From positions 3,038,001 to 3,102,000 of the forward strand of contig NZ_JAODVR010000001.1 in NCBI RefSeq assembly GCF_025399835.1: a stretch of DNA of 64,000 nt. Reading direction: 5' to 3'. Positions 51,590-59,588 of the stretch are shown here, piece after piece. The translations under genes were made by a program, and so were the position numbers. The notes under the pieces were generated by a model. It worked only from the letters and a program-made list of their open reading frames with translations. It was not told where the DNA came from and did not search any database. The number at the start of each line of letters is the position of its first letter. Within the stretch, counting starts at the first letter, position 1. This DNA comes from Haloarchaeobius sp. HME9146. Lineage in GTDB: Archaea > Halobacteriota > Halobacteria > Halobacteriales > Natrialbaceae.

Positions 51590-52216
51590 TCACGCCGTGA
51601 CCCTGACGAGTCTGAGCTCGAAGAACGCGTTGACCGGCACGAGGAGCAACCACGAGAGGATACCGAACGTTGGATTCACGAACGCGAGGAGCGCCGCGAG
51701 CGTGAAGACCGTCGGCGTCGCCAGGAACCGGGCCGCCTGGAGCAGGACGGTGGGCGAGGTGAGCCCCTCCGCGATGAGATGCCTGCGCGCGGCGTGGACC
51801 CACAGGAGCGCGAGGCAGAGGCCCGTCATGGCCTGGACGACCGAGTAGAAGACGACGCCGAACCGGGTCGTCGGATAGGCCGTGAACAGGGCGGTCGCGA
51901 AGGGGAGGAACGCCACGAACAGCAGGAAGACGAGGTTGAGCCACAGCACCTTGCGGTCGTGCCCGGTGACGTAGATGAAGACCCGCCGGTGGAGCACCCA
52001 GTAGAGGCCGATGACCAGGAAGCTGAGCACGTAGCCGAACAGTTCGTGCCCCTGCTCGAACACCAGTTCGGTGAGGGCACGGTCGGTTGCGCCACCGGTG
52101 ACGGTCGGGACGGTGAGGTCCAGTACCAGCAGCGTGATGGCGATGGCGATGACGCCGTCACTCAGGGCGACCAGTCGTGCGGTCTCCTCACTCTCGGACT
52201 CGTACGCCTTCGCCAT
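51590..52216 (-). CDS. TMEM175/DUF1211-family channel-like membrane protein
   Basis: The 208-residue protein has six membrane segments and begins with the family motif RLVALSDGVIAIAITLLVLD (compare R-x-x-x-F-S-D-G-V in TMEM175 proteins, here with Leu for Phe). It then has RRVFIYVTGHDRKVLWLNL and a second, weaker half. TMEM175-type proteins form potassium-selective or proton-conducting channels in lysosomes and bacteria. This prokaryote-sized form would assemble as a tetramer. The start is ATG 52216. The gene is divergent from the flavodoxin-like gene. Confidence 0.85.
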   Translation of the reverse strand: MAKAYESESEETARLVALSDGVIAIAITLLVLDLTVPTVTGGATDRALTELVFEQGHELFGYVLSFLVIGLYWVLHRRVFIYVTGHDRKVLWLNLVFLLFVAFLPFATALFTAYPTTRFGVVFYSVVQAMTGLCLALLWVHAARRHLIAEGLTSPTVLLQAARFLATPTVFTLAALLAFVNPTFGILSWLLLVPVNAFFELRLVRVTA

Positions 52217-52343
52217 ACCTTGGTATAGGCCACGGTCACAGAAAGCGCGCACCCCCACCCGGCCAGCGAGTCGTTCCCACCGGGAGAGAATCTGAGACGA
52301 CTATTCGGTCCGATACGTCGAATCTCTACGTGGTGACAGACAC

Positions 52344-52925
52344 ATGGCCGATTTCCTCGTGTGCTACGGGACCGGTGAAGGACAGACAGCGAAGGTAGCC
52401 GCCGCCATCGAGGCGGACCTCGCGGCACGCGGCCACGAGGTCACGACGGTCGACCTGACCGAGTTGCCGCCCACACTCGACGTGACGGCCTTCGACGCGG
52501 TGCTCGTCGGTGCGTCCATCCACATGGGGACCCACCAGAAGCACGTCGCCGCGTTCGTCCGGGAGAACCGGCGCGAACTCGCGTCGCGCCCGTCCGGGTT
52601 CTTCCAGGTCTGCCTGTCGAGCGCGGTCGAGGACGAGGCCAGACAGCTCGAGGCCGCCCGCTACGTCGAGGAGTTCGTCGAGAAGACGAGCTGGCATCCC
52701 GACCGGGTGGCCAGCTTCGCGGGGGCCATCCGTTACTCCGAGTACGGCCTGCTCAAGCGCGTCATGATGAAGAAGATCGCCAGCGAGGCGACCGGCGACA
52801 CGGACACGTCCCGCGATTACGAGTACACCGACTGGGACGCGGTGGACGAGTTCGCCGTCGGGTTCGCCGAGTTCGTCGAGGGCGAGTCGGCGGCCGGCGA
52901 ACCGGACGCGGCCACCGCGAGGTAG
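52344..52925 (+). CDS. flavodoxin-domain protein, HemG-like
   Basis: The 193-residue protein is a flavodoxin fold resembling protoporphyrinogen oxidase HemG: an FMN phosphate loop YGTGEGQTAKVAAAIEADLA, a conserved VLVGASIHMGTHQKHVAAFV, and FFQVCLSSA with SFAGAIRYSEYGLLKRVMMK. It may oxidise protoporphyrinogen IX or act in another FMN-dependent electron transfer. No other heme genes are adjacent. The start is ATG 52344. The next gene follows 4 bp downstream, so the pair is probably an operon. Confidence 0.88.
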   Translation: MADFLVCYGTGEGQTAKVAAAIEADLAARGHEVTTVDLTELPPTLDVTAFDAVLVGASIHMGTHQKHVAAFVRENRRELASRPSGFFQVCLSSAVEDEARQLEAARYVEEFVEKTSWHPDRVASFAGAIRYSEYGLLKRVMMKKIASEATGDTDTSRDYEYTDWDAVDEFAVGFAEFVEGESAAGEPDAATAR

Positions 52926-52929
52926 CGCG

Positions 52930-53793
52930 ATGGGCACATCCTCTCTCGCGCTGCCACGCCGGCTCCTGGCCGCCTCGCTCGTGACGCTCGTTCTGGCGAC
53001 GCTCGCCGCCGGTGCGGGCCTGCTCGTGCCGTCGCTCTACCGCGATTCGGACCCGCTCCTCCCGCAGCTCTACGGCCAGGACTTCCTGACGCTGACGGTG
53101 GCGGTCCCGGCGCTGGCCGTCGCGCTCCTCCTGGCGGCACGCGGGTCGGTCCGGGGGTACGTCGCCTGGCTCGGCGTCACCGGCTACCTGCTGTACACCT
53201 ACGCCTCCTACGCGGTGATGACGGCGTTCAACCCGCTCTATCTCGTGTACGTTGCACTGTTCGGGCTGGCGCTGTTCACGCTCGCCGCGGGGGTCGCACG
53301 ACTCGACCCCGACGTGGTGCGCCGGCAGGTCGGCGACGGGCCGGTCCGGGCGGCCGTCGCCTACCAGGTCGTCGTGGCGCTGCTGGTCGGCGTGCTCTGG
53401 CTGGCCGACGTGGTACCCGCGAGCATCTCGGGGACCATCCCGGCGGCCATCGAGAACACCGGCCTGGTCACGCCCGTCATCCAGTCGCTCGACCTCGCGG
53501 TGCTCCTGCCCGCGTTCGCGCTGTCGGCGTACTGGCTGTGGCGGGGGCGCGCCTGGGGGTACGCCTTCACTGCCGTCCTGCTCGTGAAGGCGACGACGCT
53601 CGGGCTCGCGGTCCTGGCGATGGTCGCCGTGATGCTCCGGGACGGGCAGCCGGTTTCGGCGCCACAGATAGTCGTCTTCGTCCTCCTGAGTGTGGCTGGG
53701 TTGGCCGTGACCGGCTGGTTCCTCCGTGCCATCGGCCCGGACAGCGACGCGACCCGGACCGCGACGGTCACGGCCGACTCACCCGGCCACTGA
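52930..53793 (+). CDS. polytopic membrane protein of unknown function
   Basis: The 287-residue product has about eight hydrophobic helices (for example LLAASLVTLVLATLAAGAGL, YGQDFLTLTVAVPALAVALL and GYLLYTYASYAVMTAFNPLY) and a short polar tail. A conserved-looking loop, YRDSDPLLPQLYGQD, faces one side. I do not recognise a family with a known activity; it resembles hypothetical membrane proteins seen in bacteria and haloarchaea. It follows the HemG-like gene by 4 bp and precedes the SDR gene by 54 bp. Confidence 0.8.
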   Translation: MGTSSLALPRRLLAASLVTLVLATLAAGAGLLVPSLYRDSDPLLPQLYGQDFLTLTVAVPALAVALLLAARGSVRGYVAWLGVTGYLLYTYASYAVMTAFNPLYLVYVALFGLALFTLAAGVARLDPDVVRRQVGDGPVRAAVAYQVVVALLVGVLWLADVVPASISGTIPAAIENTGLVTPVIQSLDLAVLLPAFALSAYWLWRGRAWGYAFTAVLLVKATTLGLAVLAMVAVMLRDGQPVSAPQIVVFVLLSVAGLAVTGWFLRAIGPDSDATRTATVTADSPGH

Positions 53794-53847
53794 CCCGGAA
53801 TCGAGTTTGCGAGACGACCTTTTCCCCCTCCGTACCGTACACACCCC

Positions 53848-54687
53848 ATGAGAGACCTCTCGGATACCGTCGCGCTCGTGACCGGGGCGAGTCGCGGCGT
53901 CGGTCGAGGCATCGCCGAAGAACTCGGGGCGGCCGGCGCAACGGTGTACGTCACCGGGCGAAGCGTCGCGGAGGACACGACGGAGGACATGCCCGGGACG
54001 GTGACGGAGACGGCCACACTCGTCACCGAGGCCGGTGGCGAGGGCATCGCCGTCGAGTGCGACCACACGGACGATTCGGCGGTCGAGACGCTGTTCGACC
54101 GTATCGAGAGCGACCACGGCGGCCTCGACCTGCTCGTGAACAACGTCTGGGGTGGCTACGAGGGCCACGACGAGACGTTCGGCTACCCGTTCTGGAAGCA
54201 ACCCATCGACCGCTGGGACCGCATGTTCGACGCCGGCGTCCGGGCGCACTTCACGACCAGCCAGCTCGCGGCCCCGCTGATGCGTGCCCAGCAAGACGGC
54301 CTCATCGTCGGTATCTCGGCGGGTGACGGCGAGAAGTTCCGCGGCAGCGTCCCCTACGACGTGGCCAAGACCGCGGTCGACCGCCTGCATCAGGGGATGG
54401 CGTACGAACTCGAACCCGACGGGGTGACCTCACTCGTGGTCTATCCCGGCTTCACCCGGACCGAACGAGTCGTCTCGTCGTTCGATTCGGTCGGCGAGGA
54501 GCTGCCCGAAGGCACCCACTCGCCCGAGTTCGTCGGCCGGGCCGTGGTCGCGCTGGCGGCCGACGAGGACGTGTTCTCGAAGACCGGCGGCATCTTCAAA
54601 GTGGGCGACCTCGCCCGCGAGTACGACTTCACGGACACCGACGGGAGCCAGCCCGAGCCGTACGACCTCCCGACGGACCCGGTCTGA
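53848..54687 (+). CDS. SDR-family oxidoreductase
   Basis: The 279-residue short-chain dehydrogenase has the cofactor loop VTGASRGVGRGIAEEL, a VTGRSV segment that favours NADP(H), the NNVWGG structural motif and the YDVAK catalytic pair (Y-x-x-x-K), with the Ser in GISAGDG in the expected strand. It looks closest to the DHRS1-like group (long loop DETFGYPFWKQPIDRWD). The substrate is unknown. The C-terminal tail is acidic. Spacing suggests its own promoter; AT content before ATG 53848 is low. Confidence 0.9.
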   Translation: MRDLSDTVALVTGASRGVGRGIAEELGAAGATVYVTGRSVAEDTTEDMPGTVTETATLVTEAGGEGIAVECDHTDDSAVETLFDRIESDHGGLDLLVNNVWGGYEGHDETFGYPFWKQPIDRWDRMFDAGVRAHFTTSQLAAPLMRAQQDGLIVGISAGDGEKFRGSVPYDVAKTAVDRLHQGMAYELEPDGVTSLVVYPGFTRTERVVSSFDSVGEELPEGTHSPEFVGRAVVALAADEDVFSKTGGIFKVGDLAREYDFTDTDGSQPEPYDLPTDPV

Positions 54688-54942
54688 GCAGGCAGCGGTG
54701 GCCGGTCGGGCCACGCTGGTGACACGAGCAGGCGTCACCGAGACGAACTGAGACACGACCACCGCGGCCCTCACCGCTTCTCCGGGGGTCCTCTCGAAGT
54801 TCGTCCCTCGGTAGCACGTCACAGGAACCGGCAACGTCGTCGTCCATCTCGGTGACGCGACAGGTATGGCCGGGACGGGGAGGTACAACCCCGCAACCGG
54901 CGTGTATGTGATTACCTAGCGCGGCAACGCGCAGCTCTACTC
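54688..54942. other. intergenic region before the reductase operon
   Basis: The 255 bp hold no convincing gene. ATGTGATTACC near 54905-54915 is about 30 bp before ATG 54943 and may contain the promoter of the nitrite/sulfite reductase operon. No inverted repeat stands out. Confidence 0.4.
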
Positions 54943-56634
54943 ATGAATACGGTCGAACGCTGGAAACAGGAGAAGCACCCGCTCGACGTGCTCGACGACG
55001 TGCGGGAGTACGCCGCCGAAGGCCTCTCGTTCGCGGATATCGAGGAACGGGCCGGCGACGGCGAGTGGGAACGGCTGAAGTGGGCCGGGCTGTACGCCCA
55101 CGGCAACCATCGCGGCTACTTCATGCTGCGGACGAAGGTCCCCGGCGGCCGACTCACACCCGAACAGGCCAGGGTCATCGGCGAGGTCGCCACCGAGTAC
55201 GCGACCGCCCCGCCCGAACACGGTGGGAGCGACCAGAATCCCGTGTGGGGCGACGCCTACCTCGATATCACGACCAGACAGGACGTGCAGATGCACTGGA
55301 TCCGCATCGAGGACCTCCCCGAGATATGGGACCGCTACGACGAGGTCGGCCTGACGACGGTCCAGGGCTGTGGCGACTCCGCCCGGAACGTGCTGGGTTG
55401 TCCCGCGGCCGGACTGGACCACCACGAGTGCTTCGACGCCCAGCCGGTGGTCGACGCAGTCTCTGACTTCTTCACCGGGAATCGCGAGTACGCCAACCTG
55501 CCCCGGAAGTTCAAACTCACCATCACGGGCTGCCGGCACGACTGCGCGCAGTCCCAGATAAACGACCTCGGGCTCGTTCCGGCTCGCAGCGTCGTGGACG
55601 GTGAGGACTTCTACGGCTTTCACGTCCGGGTCGGCGGCGGTCTCTCCGACGGCCCGCGGATGGCCTCGGACCTCGACGTGTTCGTCCGACCCGAGGACGT
55701 AGTCGAGTTCTGTCGCGCCGTCGCCCAGACGTTCAAGGAGTTAGGCGACCGCCACAACCGCGGCGTCTGCCGGATGCGCTACCTCGTCCAGCAACTCGGT
55801 CCCGAGACGTTCGAGCAGGCGGTCCGGGACCGCTGCACGGTCGACCTCCCCGGCAGGGGCACCGACCTGACCGAGGGCTACCGCGGCGACCACGTCGGCG
55901 TCCACACGCAGAAAGACGACTCGCTCAGGTACGTCGGGTTCAACGTCGTCGCGGGCCGTATCGGCGGCGAAGAGTTCGCCGCGGCCGCCCGCGCCGCCCA
56001 GGCGTACGGCACCGAGGACGCGACCGTCAGACTCGCCACCGACCAGAACTTCCTCGTGAGTCACATCCCCGAAGACAGGGTCGACGACCTGCTCGCCGAA
56101 CCGTTTGCGGCGGACTACCAGCCAGACCCCGGCCCGTTCTCTCGCGGCGCGGTCGGCTGCACCGGCAGCGAGTTCTGCAACTACGGCATCATCGAGACCA
56201 AGCTCCGCATCCGCCGGTGGGCGAAGGCACTCGACGAACAGGTCGTCGTCCCGGATGACGTGGACGTGGTCAGGCTGCATCTGTCCGGCTGTTCCGCCTC
56301 CTGTGCCCAGCCCCAGATTGCGGACGTCGGCTTCCGCGGCGAGACCGTCAAGATCGACCGCGGCGGCGAGGGTGACGACATCGTCGAGGGTGTCGACTTC
56401 GGCCTCGGCGGGAGTCTCGGCAGCGACAACGAGTTCCTCGACTGGGTCGAGACCGCGGTGCCTGCGGACGCGGTGGTTCCCGCACTGGAACAGCTCCTGC
56501 AGGCGTTCGTGACCGACCGCGAGGCCGGCGAGCGCTTCTACCAGTGGTGCCGCCGGGTCGGCAACGACCGGCTTCGGCAGGTCATGCAACGGGCCGACGC
56601 GAACGTCTCGGGAGGTGTCGCACATGGCGACTGA
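54943..56634 (+). CDS. siroheme nitrite/sulfite reductase (NirA type)
   Basis: The 563-residue enzyme has the duplicated ferredoxin-like/siroheme architecture of assimilatory nitrite and sulfite reductases. The coupled siroheme-[4Fe-4S] site is C406 and C412 (CTGSEFC) with C450 and C454 (SGCSASCAQPQ). Arg and Lys siroheme-side residues occur in MHWIRIEDLP and KFKLTITGCRHDC. It performs six-electron reduction of nitrite to ammonia or sulfite to sulfide, and which one cannot be decided from sequence. The FrhB-type gene overlaps its end by 11 bp, implying a dedicated electron donor. Confidence 0.92.
   Translation: MNTVERWKQEKHPLDVLDDVREYAAEGLSFADIEERAGDGEWERLKWAGLYAHGNHRGYFMLRTKVPGGRLTPEQARVIGEVATEYATAPPEHGGSDQNPVWGDAYLDITTRQDVQMHWIRIEDLPEIWDRYDEVGLTTVQGCGDSARNVLGCPAAGLDHHECFDAQPVVDAVSDFFTGNREYANLPRKFKLTITGCRHDCAQSQINDLGLVPARSVVDGEDFYGFHVRVGGGLSDGPRMASDLDVFVRPEDVVEFCRAVAQTFKELGDRHNRGVCRMRYLVQQLGPETFEQAVRDRCTVDLPGRGTDLTEGYRGDHVGVHTQKDDSLRYVGFNVVAGRIGGEEFAAAARAAQAYGTEDATVRLATDQNFLVSHIPEDRVDDLLAEPFAADYQPDPGPFSRGAVGCTGSEFCNYGIIETKLRIRRWAKALDEQVVVPDDVDVVRLHLSGCSASCAQPQIADVGFRGETVKIDRGGEGDDIVEGVDFGLGGSLGSDNEFLDWVETAVPADAVVPALEQLLQAFVTDREAGERFYQWCRRVGNDRLRQVMQRADANVSGGVAHGD
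56610..56617 (+). promoter_or_regulatory. Shine-Dalgarno sequence for the FrhB-type gene
   Basis: GGGAGGTG ends 6 bases before ATG 56624, inside the end of the reductase gene. It decides the internal start and indicates leadered, coupled translation, which contrasts with the leaderless genes elsewhere in the window. Confidence 0.7.
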
Positions 56635-58234
56635 GGACGAGGAGCGGGGCGACGCCCCGGAGCAGTACGAGTCCGTGATTCCGGCCGACGTGGCCCCGGA
56701 GTTGACCGAACCGGGTGACGGCAAGCGAGAGCGTGACCCGGCCCCCGTCCCACACGTCCCCGAGACCGACCGGGACGCCGGGAACCCGACAGTCCCGACC
56801 GTTTCGACCAGTTCGTCAGGGGGTGACGCTGGCTGCTCCGGCGACACCTGCACCTGCGGCGACGCTGCCCCCGTCACCGACGGCGGCAGTCGCCCCGTGA
56901 ACGTCGATGCCGACGGGAGCCTCGGCGACCTCTCGTTCACCCGACCTGCCGAGAACACCAGCCAGAACGTCGACGACGGCGACCCCGCCACCCGGGTCCA
57001 GTTGCCGGACGGTGCAAGTCTGGAGACGCCACCCGCCGCCATCAGGAGCGAGATGAACGACATCGAGACGCCGGACGGGAAGACCTGGTTCATGGAGCTC
57101 GACGAGGCCGTCATCGACGAGGGGCGGTGCATCCAGTGTGGCACCTGCGTCGCGGCCTGTCCCTCGGACTCCATCGGCATCGGCGACGACGACCTCCCCG
57201 AACTCGTGAAGATGTGCACCGGCTGCTCGCTGTGCTGGGACTTCTGCCCCCGGGGCGGCCTGCGGTACGAGCGCCAGTGGACGATCACCGGCGGCGAGGA
57301 CAACGTGACGGGGGCGGGCGACCCAATCACCGAGTTCTCCGCCCGCGTCGACGAGGACTGGCGCGAGGGCGCACAGGACGGCGGCGTGGTCACCTCGGTG
57401 CTGAGCCACCTGCTCGCGGCGGGCGAGATAGACGGCGCACTCATCGCGACCGAGAGCGACGACGAGGAGTGGAAGGCCGAACCCTTCCTCGCGACCAGCC
57501 ACGAGGACCTGGTCGCGAATTCGGGGAGCTTCTACAACCAGACGATGGCACTGGGCAGTCTGGATCCCGAGCAGTGGGCCGACCAGCTTCCGGACAAAGA
57601 CCCCGAAGACCTCTCGCTCGCACTGGTCGGGACGCCCTGCGAGATAGAGGGCATCCGCGCCCTGCAGGACTTCGAGTGGGAGTACGGCGCACAGGAGGCC
57701 GGGGTGCGCGCCATCGACTACACCATCGCGCTGATGTGCACGAAGAATTTCAATTACTACTCCCTCATCGGCGAGCAACTGGCGGAGAAACGCGGCATCA
57801 GTCCTGCAGACATCGGGAAACTCGACGTGCTCCACGGGAAACTGCTGGCGTACGACCACGACGGTGACCTGCTCGTCGAGGAGGACGTGAAGAACTTCCA
57901 CGATGCCGCACTCAAGGGCTGTAGCGAGTGCGCCGACTTCACCGGCTACTGCGCCGACCTCACCGTCGGCTCCGTCGGGTCGAGCGACGAGTTCTCCAGC
58001 GTCATCGTCCGGACCGAGCAGGGGCTGAAGGCGTGGGAACTGACCGAACCCGACCTGGTGTCCCACGACCTCGAGGACCGTTCCGCCATCGGAAAGTTAC
58101 AGTCATGGGACAAGAAACAGGCGTTCGAGGCCCTGCAACGCCCCTTCGACCCGGACGCTCCGCGGTTCATCGAGTACACCGAACACGCCGAGTACTACGG
58201 GACGAGCCTAAATCCACACGAGCACGGGCACTGA
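56624..58234 (+). CDS. FrhB/FpoF-type F420-dehydrogenase subunit with two [4Fe-4S] motifs
   Basis: The 536-residue protein has an acidic linker of about 140 residues containing a small Cys cluster (GCSGDTCTCGD), then a 2[4Fe-4S] ferredoxin domain (C169-C172-C175-C179 and C198-C201-C204-C208). A coenzyme F420 hydrogenase/dehydrogenase beta-type domain follows (VTSVLSHLLAAGEIDGALIA, LVGTPCEIEGIRALQ, MCTKNFNYYSLI, CSECADFTGYCADLTVGSVG). The family uses flavin to move electrons between F420H2 and iron-sulfur centres. Overlap with the siroheme reductase suggests F420H2-driven nitrite or sulfite reduction. Confidence 0.88.
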   Translation: MATEDEERGDAPEQYESVIPADVAPELTEPGDGKRERDPAPVPHVPETDRDAGNPTVPTVSTSSSGGDAGCSGDTCTCGDAAPVTDGGSRPVNVDADGSLGDLSFTRPAENTSQNVDDGDPATRVQLPDGASLETPPAAIRSEMNDIETPDGKTWFMELDEAVIDEGRCIQCGTCVAACPSDSIGIGDDDLPELVKMCTGCSLCWDFCPRGGLRYERQWTITGGEDNVTGAGDPITEFSARVDEDWREGAQDGGVVTSVLSHLLAAGEIDGALIATESDDEEWKAEPFLATSHEDLVANSGSFYNQTMALGSLDPEQWADQLPDKDPEDLSLALVGTPCEIEGIRALQDFEWEYGAQEAGVRAIDYTIALMCTKNFNYYSLIGEQLAEKRGISPADIGKLDVLHGKLLAYDHDGDLLVEEDVKNFHDAALKGCSECADFTGYCADLTVGSVGSSDEFSSVIVRTEQGLKAWELTEPDLVSHDLEDRSAIGKLQSWDKKQAFEALQRPFDPDAPRFIEYTEHAEYYGTSLNPHEHGH

Positions 58235-58315
58235 CGCTGGGGGGACCTCGCCGAGGTCTTTCGAGTATCGAGATTCTGACGAACACTTTTCTGCGCTGAC
58301 GTGCTATCATTCCCC

Positions 58316-58771
58316 ATGGAAGACATCCGCTCCGTACAGATGGACGAAGAGATGCGAAACGAGTTCCTCGGACGGGGCGGGACAGGGGTCCTCTCGCTCT
58401 CGTCGGGGAAGGAGCAGGCCCCGTACTCCATCCCCATCTCCTACGGTTTCGACGCCGAGGAGGAGACGTTCTACTTCCGGCTCGCGTTCGGCACCGACAG
58501 CACGAAGGCCGACCTGCTCGAGCGCGACAGCCACGTCTCCTTCGTCACCCACGAACACACCGACGACGGCTGGAAGAGCATCGTCGCGGCCGGCCAGCTC
58601 TCCCCGATAACCGAGGGGACCGTCGGGACGGAGATCCTCGACCGGATGCGCCGCATCCACATCCCGCTGGTCGATACGTTCGACCGCGACCCACAGGAAC
58701 TCACCTTCGAGTTCTTCCGGATGAAACCGTACGAATTCACGGGCAAACGGGAAGCACACACCGAGGACTGA
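58316..58771 (+). CDS. pyridoxamine 5'-phosphate oxidase-family (split-barrel) protein
   Basis: The 151-residue protein has the FMN/F420-binding split beta-barrel pattern common in haloarchaea: GTGVLSLSSGKEQAPYSIPI, YGFDAEEETFYFRLAFGTDS and SHVSFVTHEHTDDGWKSIVA. The wider family includes pyridoxamine oxidases, heme-degrading enzymes and F420H2-dependent reductases, so the cofactor is open. The start is ATG 58316; an in-frame upstream GTG exists. It lies 81 bp after the FrhB-type gene on the same strand, which makes an F420 connection worth testing. Confidence 0.85.
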   Translation: MEDIRSVQMDEEMRNEFLGRGGTGVLSLSSGKEQAPYSIPISYGFDAEEETFYFRLAFGTDSTKADLLERDSHVSFVTHEHTDDGWKSIVAAGQLSPITEGTVGTEILDRMRRIHIPLVDTFDRDPQELTFEFFRMKPYEFTGKREAHTED

Positions 58772-58812
58772 GCGGGCGAACAGGATTTAATCTCCTCCCA
58801 ATCCTAGAAAAA

Positions 58813-58820
58813 TTAATATA
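58813..58820 (+). promoter_or_regulatory. TATA-like box for the first GNAT gene
   Basis: TTAATATA is centred about 27 bp upstream of GTG 58843, in an AT-rich gap of 71 bp. It supports the GTG as a leaderless start. Confidence 0.55.
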
Positions 58821-58842
58821 CACTTACTCTGTTTTATATCTC

Positions 58843-59496
58843 GTGTTTCCCGACGAGATAAACACGCCGCGCCTGCAGTTGACGCCAGTCCGACCCGAAT
58901 CGGTCGACGTCGCCACCCTCCACGAACGGCTGTTCGACGCCAGCCGGCCGACGGTCGAGACCGAACTCCGATGGCTCCCCTGGGAGCCACATCACACGCT
59001 GAAGGAGACGTACGACTACATCCACGACTGCGGGCACCAGTGGGACGAGCGGGAACGCGCGACCTACTGCATCCGGCTGGGTGACGGGTTCGACGACGCC
59101 GGAGCCAGCATCGGCATCACCTACCTCGACTGCTTCTGGCCGCGCCGGACCGCGGAGATGGTGATGTGGACCCGGAAGGACCACTGGAACCAGGGGTTCA
59201 TGACCGAGTACGGGAAGGCGATTCACGACCTCGGCTTCTGTGACCTCGGGTTCGACCTGATGATCGCGGACGCCATCGACGGGAACGACCACGCCTACAA
59301 CATCTTCGAGCACATGACCGAGGCGTTCGACGGCCAGTACGATGGCCTGTTGCGAAACTGGCTCCCCGACGGTCAGACGGTCCACGACGTCCACCGGTTC
59401 AGTATCACCCGACAGCAGTACCGGGCCGCGATGGGCTACGTGGACGAGGCGGCGGTCGAGACGGAGCCGGAGACGCACCCGGCCACCCTGGACTGA
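58843..59496 (+). CDS. GNAT acetyltransferase, RimJ/RimL-like (outlying paralogue)
   Basis: The 217-residue protein starts FPDEINTPRLQLTPVRPESV, a typical RimJ/RimL beginning, and has MVMWTRKDHWNQGFMTEYGK where the family acetyl-CoA loop lies, although the usual R/Q-x-x-G-x-G/A is degenerate (WNQGFM). It shares HRFSITRQQY with the three tandem GNATs downstream (HRYTITREQY and variants). It probably acetylates an amino group on a small molecule or protein; the substrate is unknown. GTG 58843 is supported by the TATA box. Confidence 0.85.
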   Translation: MFPDEINTPRLQLTPVRPESVDVATLHERLFDASRPTVETELRWLPWEPHHTLKETYDYIHDCGHQWDERERATYCIRLGDGFDDAGASIGITYLDCFWPRRTAEMVMWTRKDHWNQGFMTEYGKAIHDLGFCDLGFDLMIADAIDGNDHAYNIFEHMTEAFDGQYDGLLRNWLPDGQTVHDVHRFSITRQQYRAAMGYVDEAAVETEPETHPATLD

Positions 59497-59588
59497 CCGG
59501 CGCGACGCACGGAGCCACCGGTCAGGTCGTGCCACAGGCGCGCGTGCTCGGACGGAGCCATTAAGCATCGGCACGCGGAATCGCCGGT

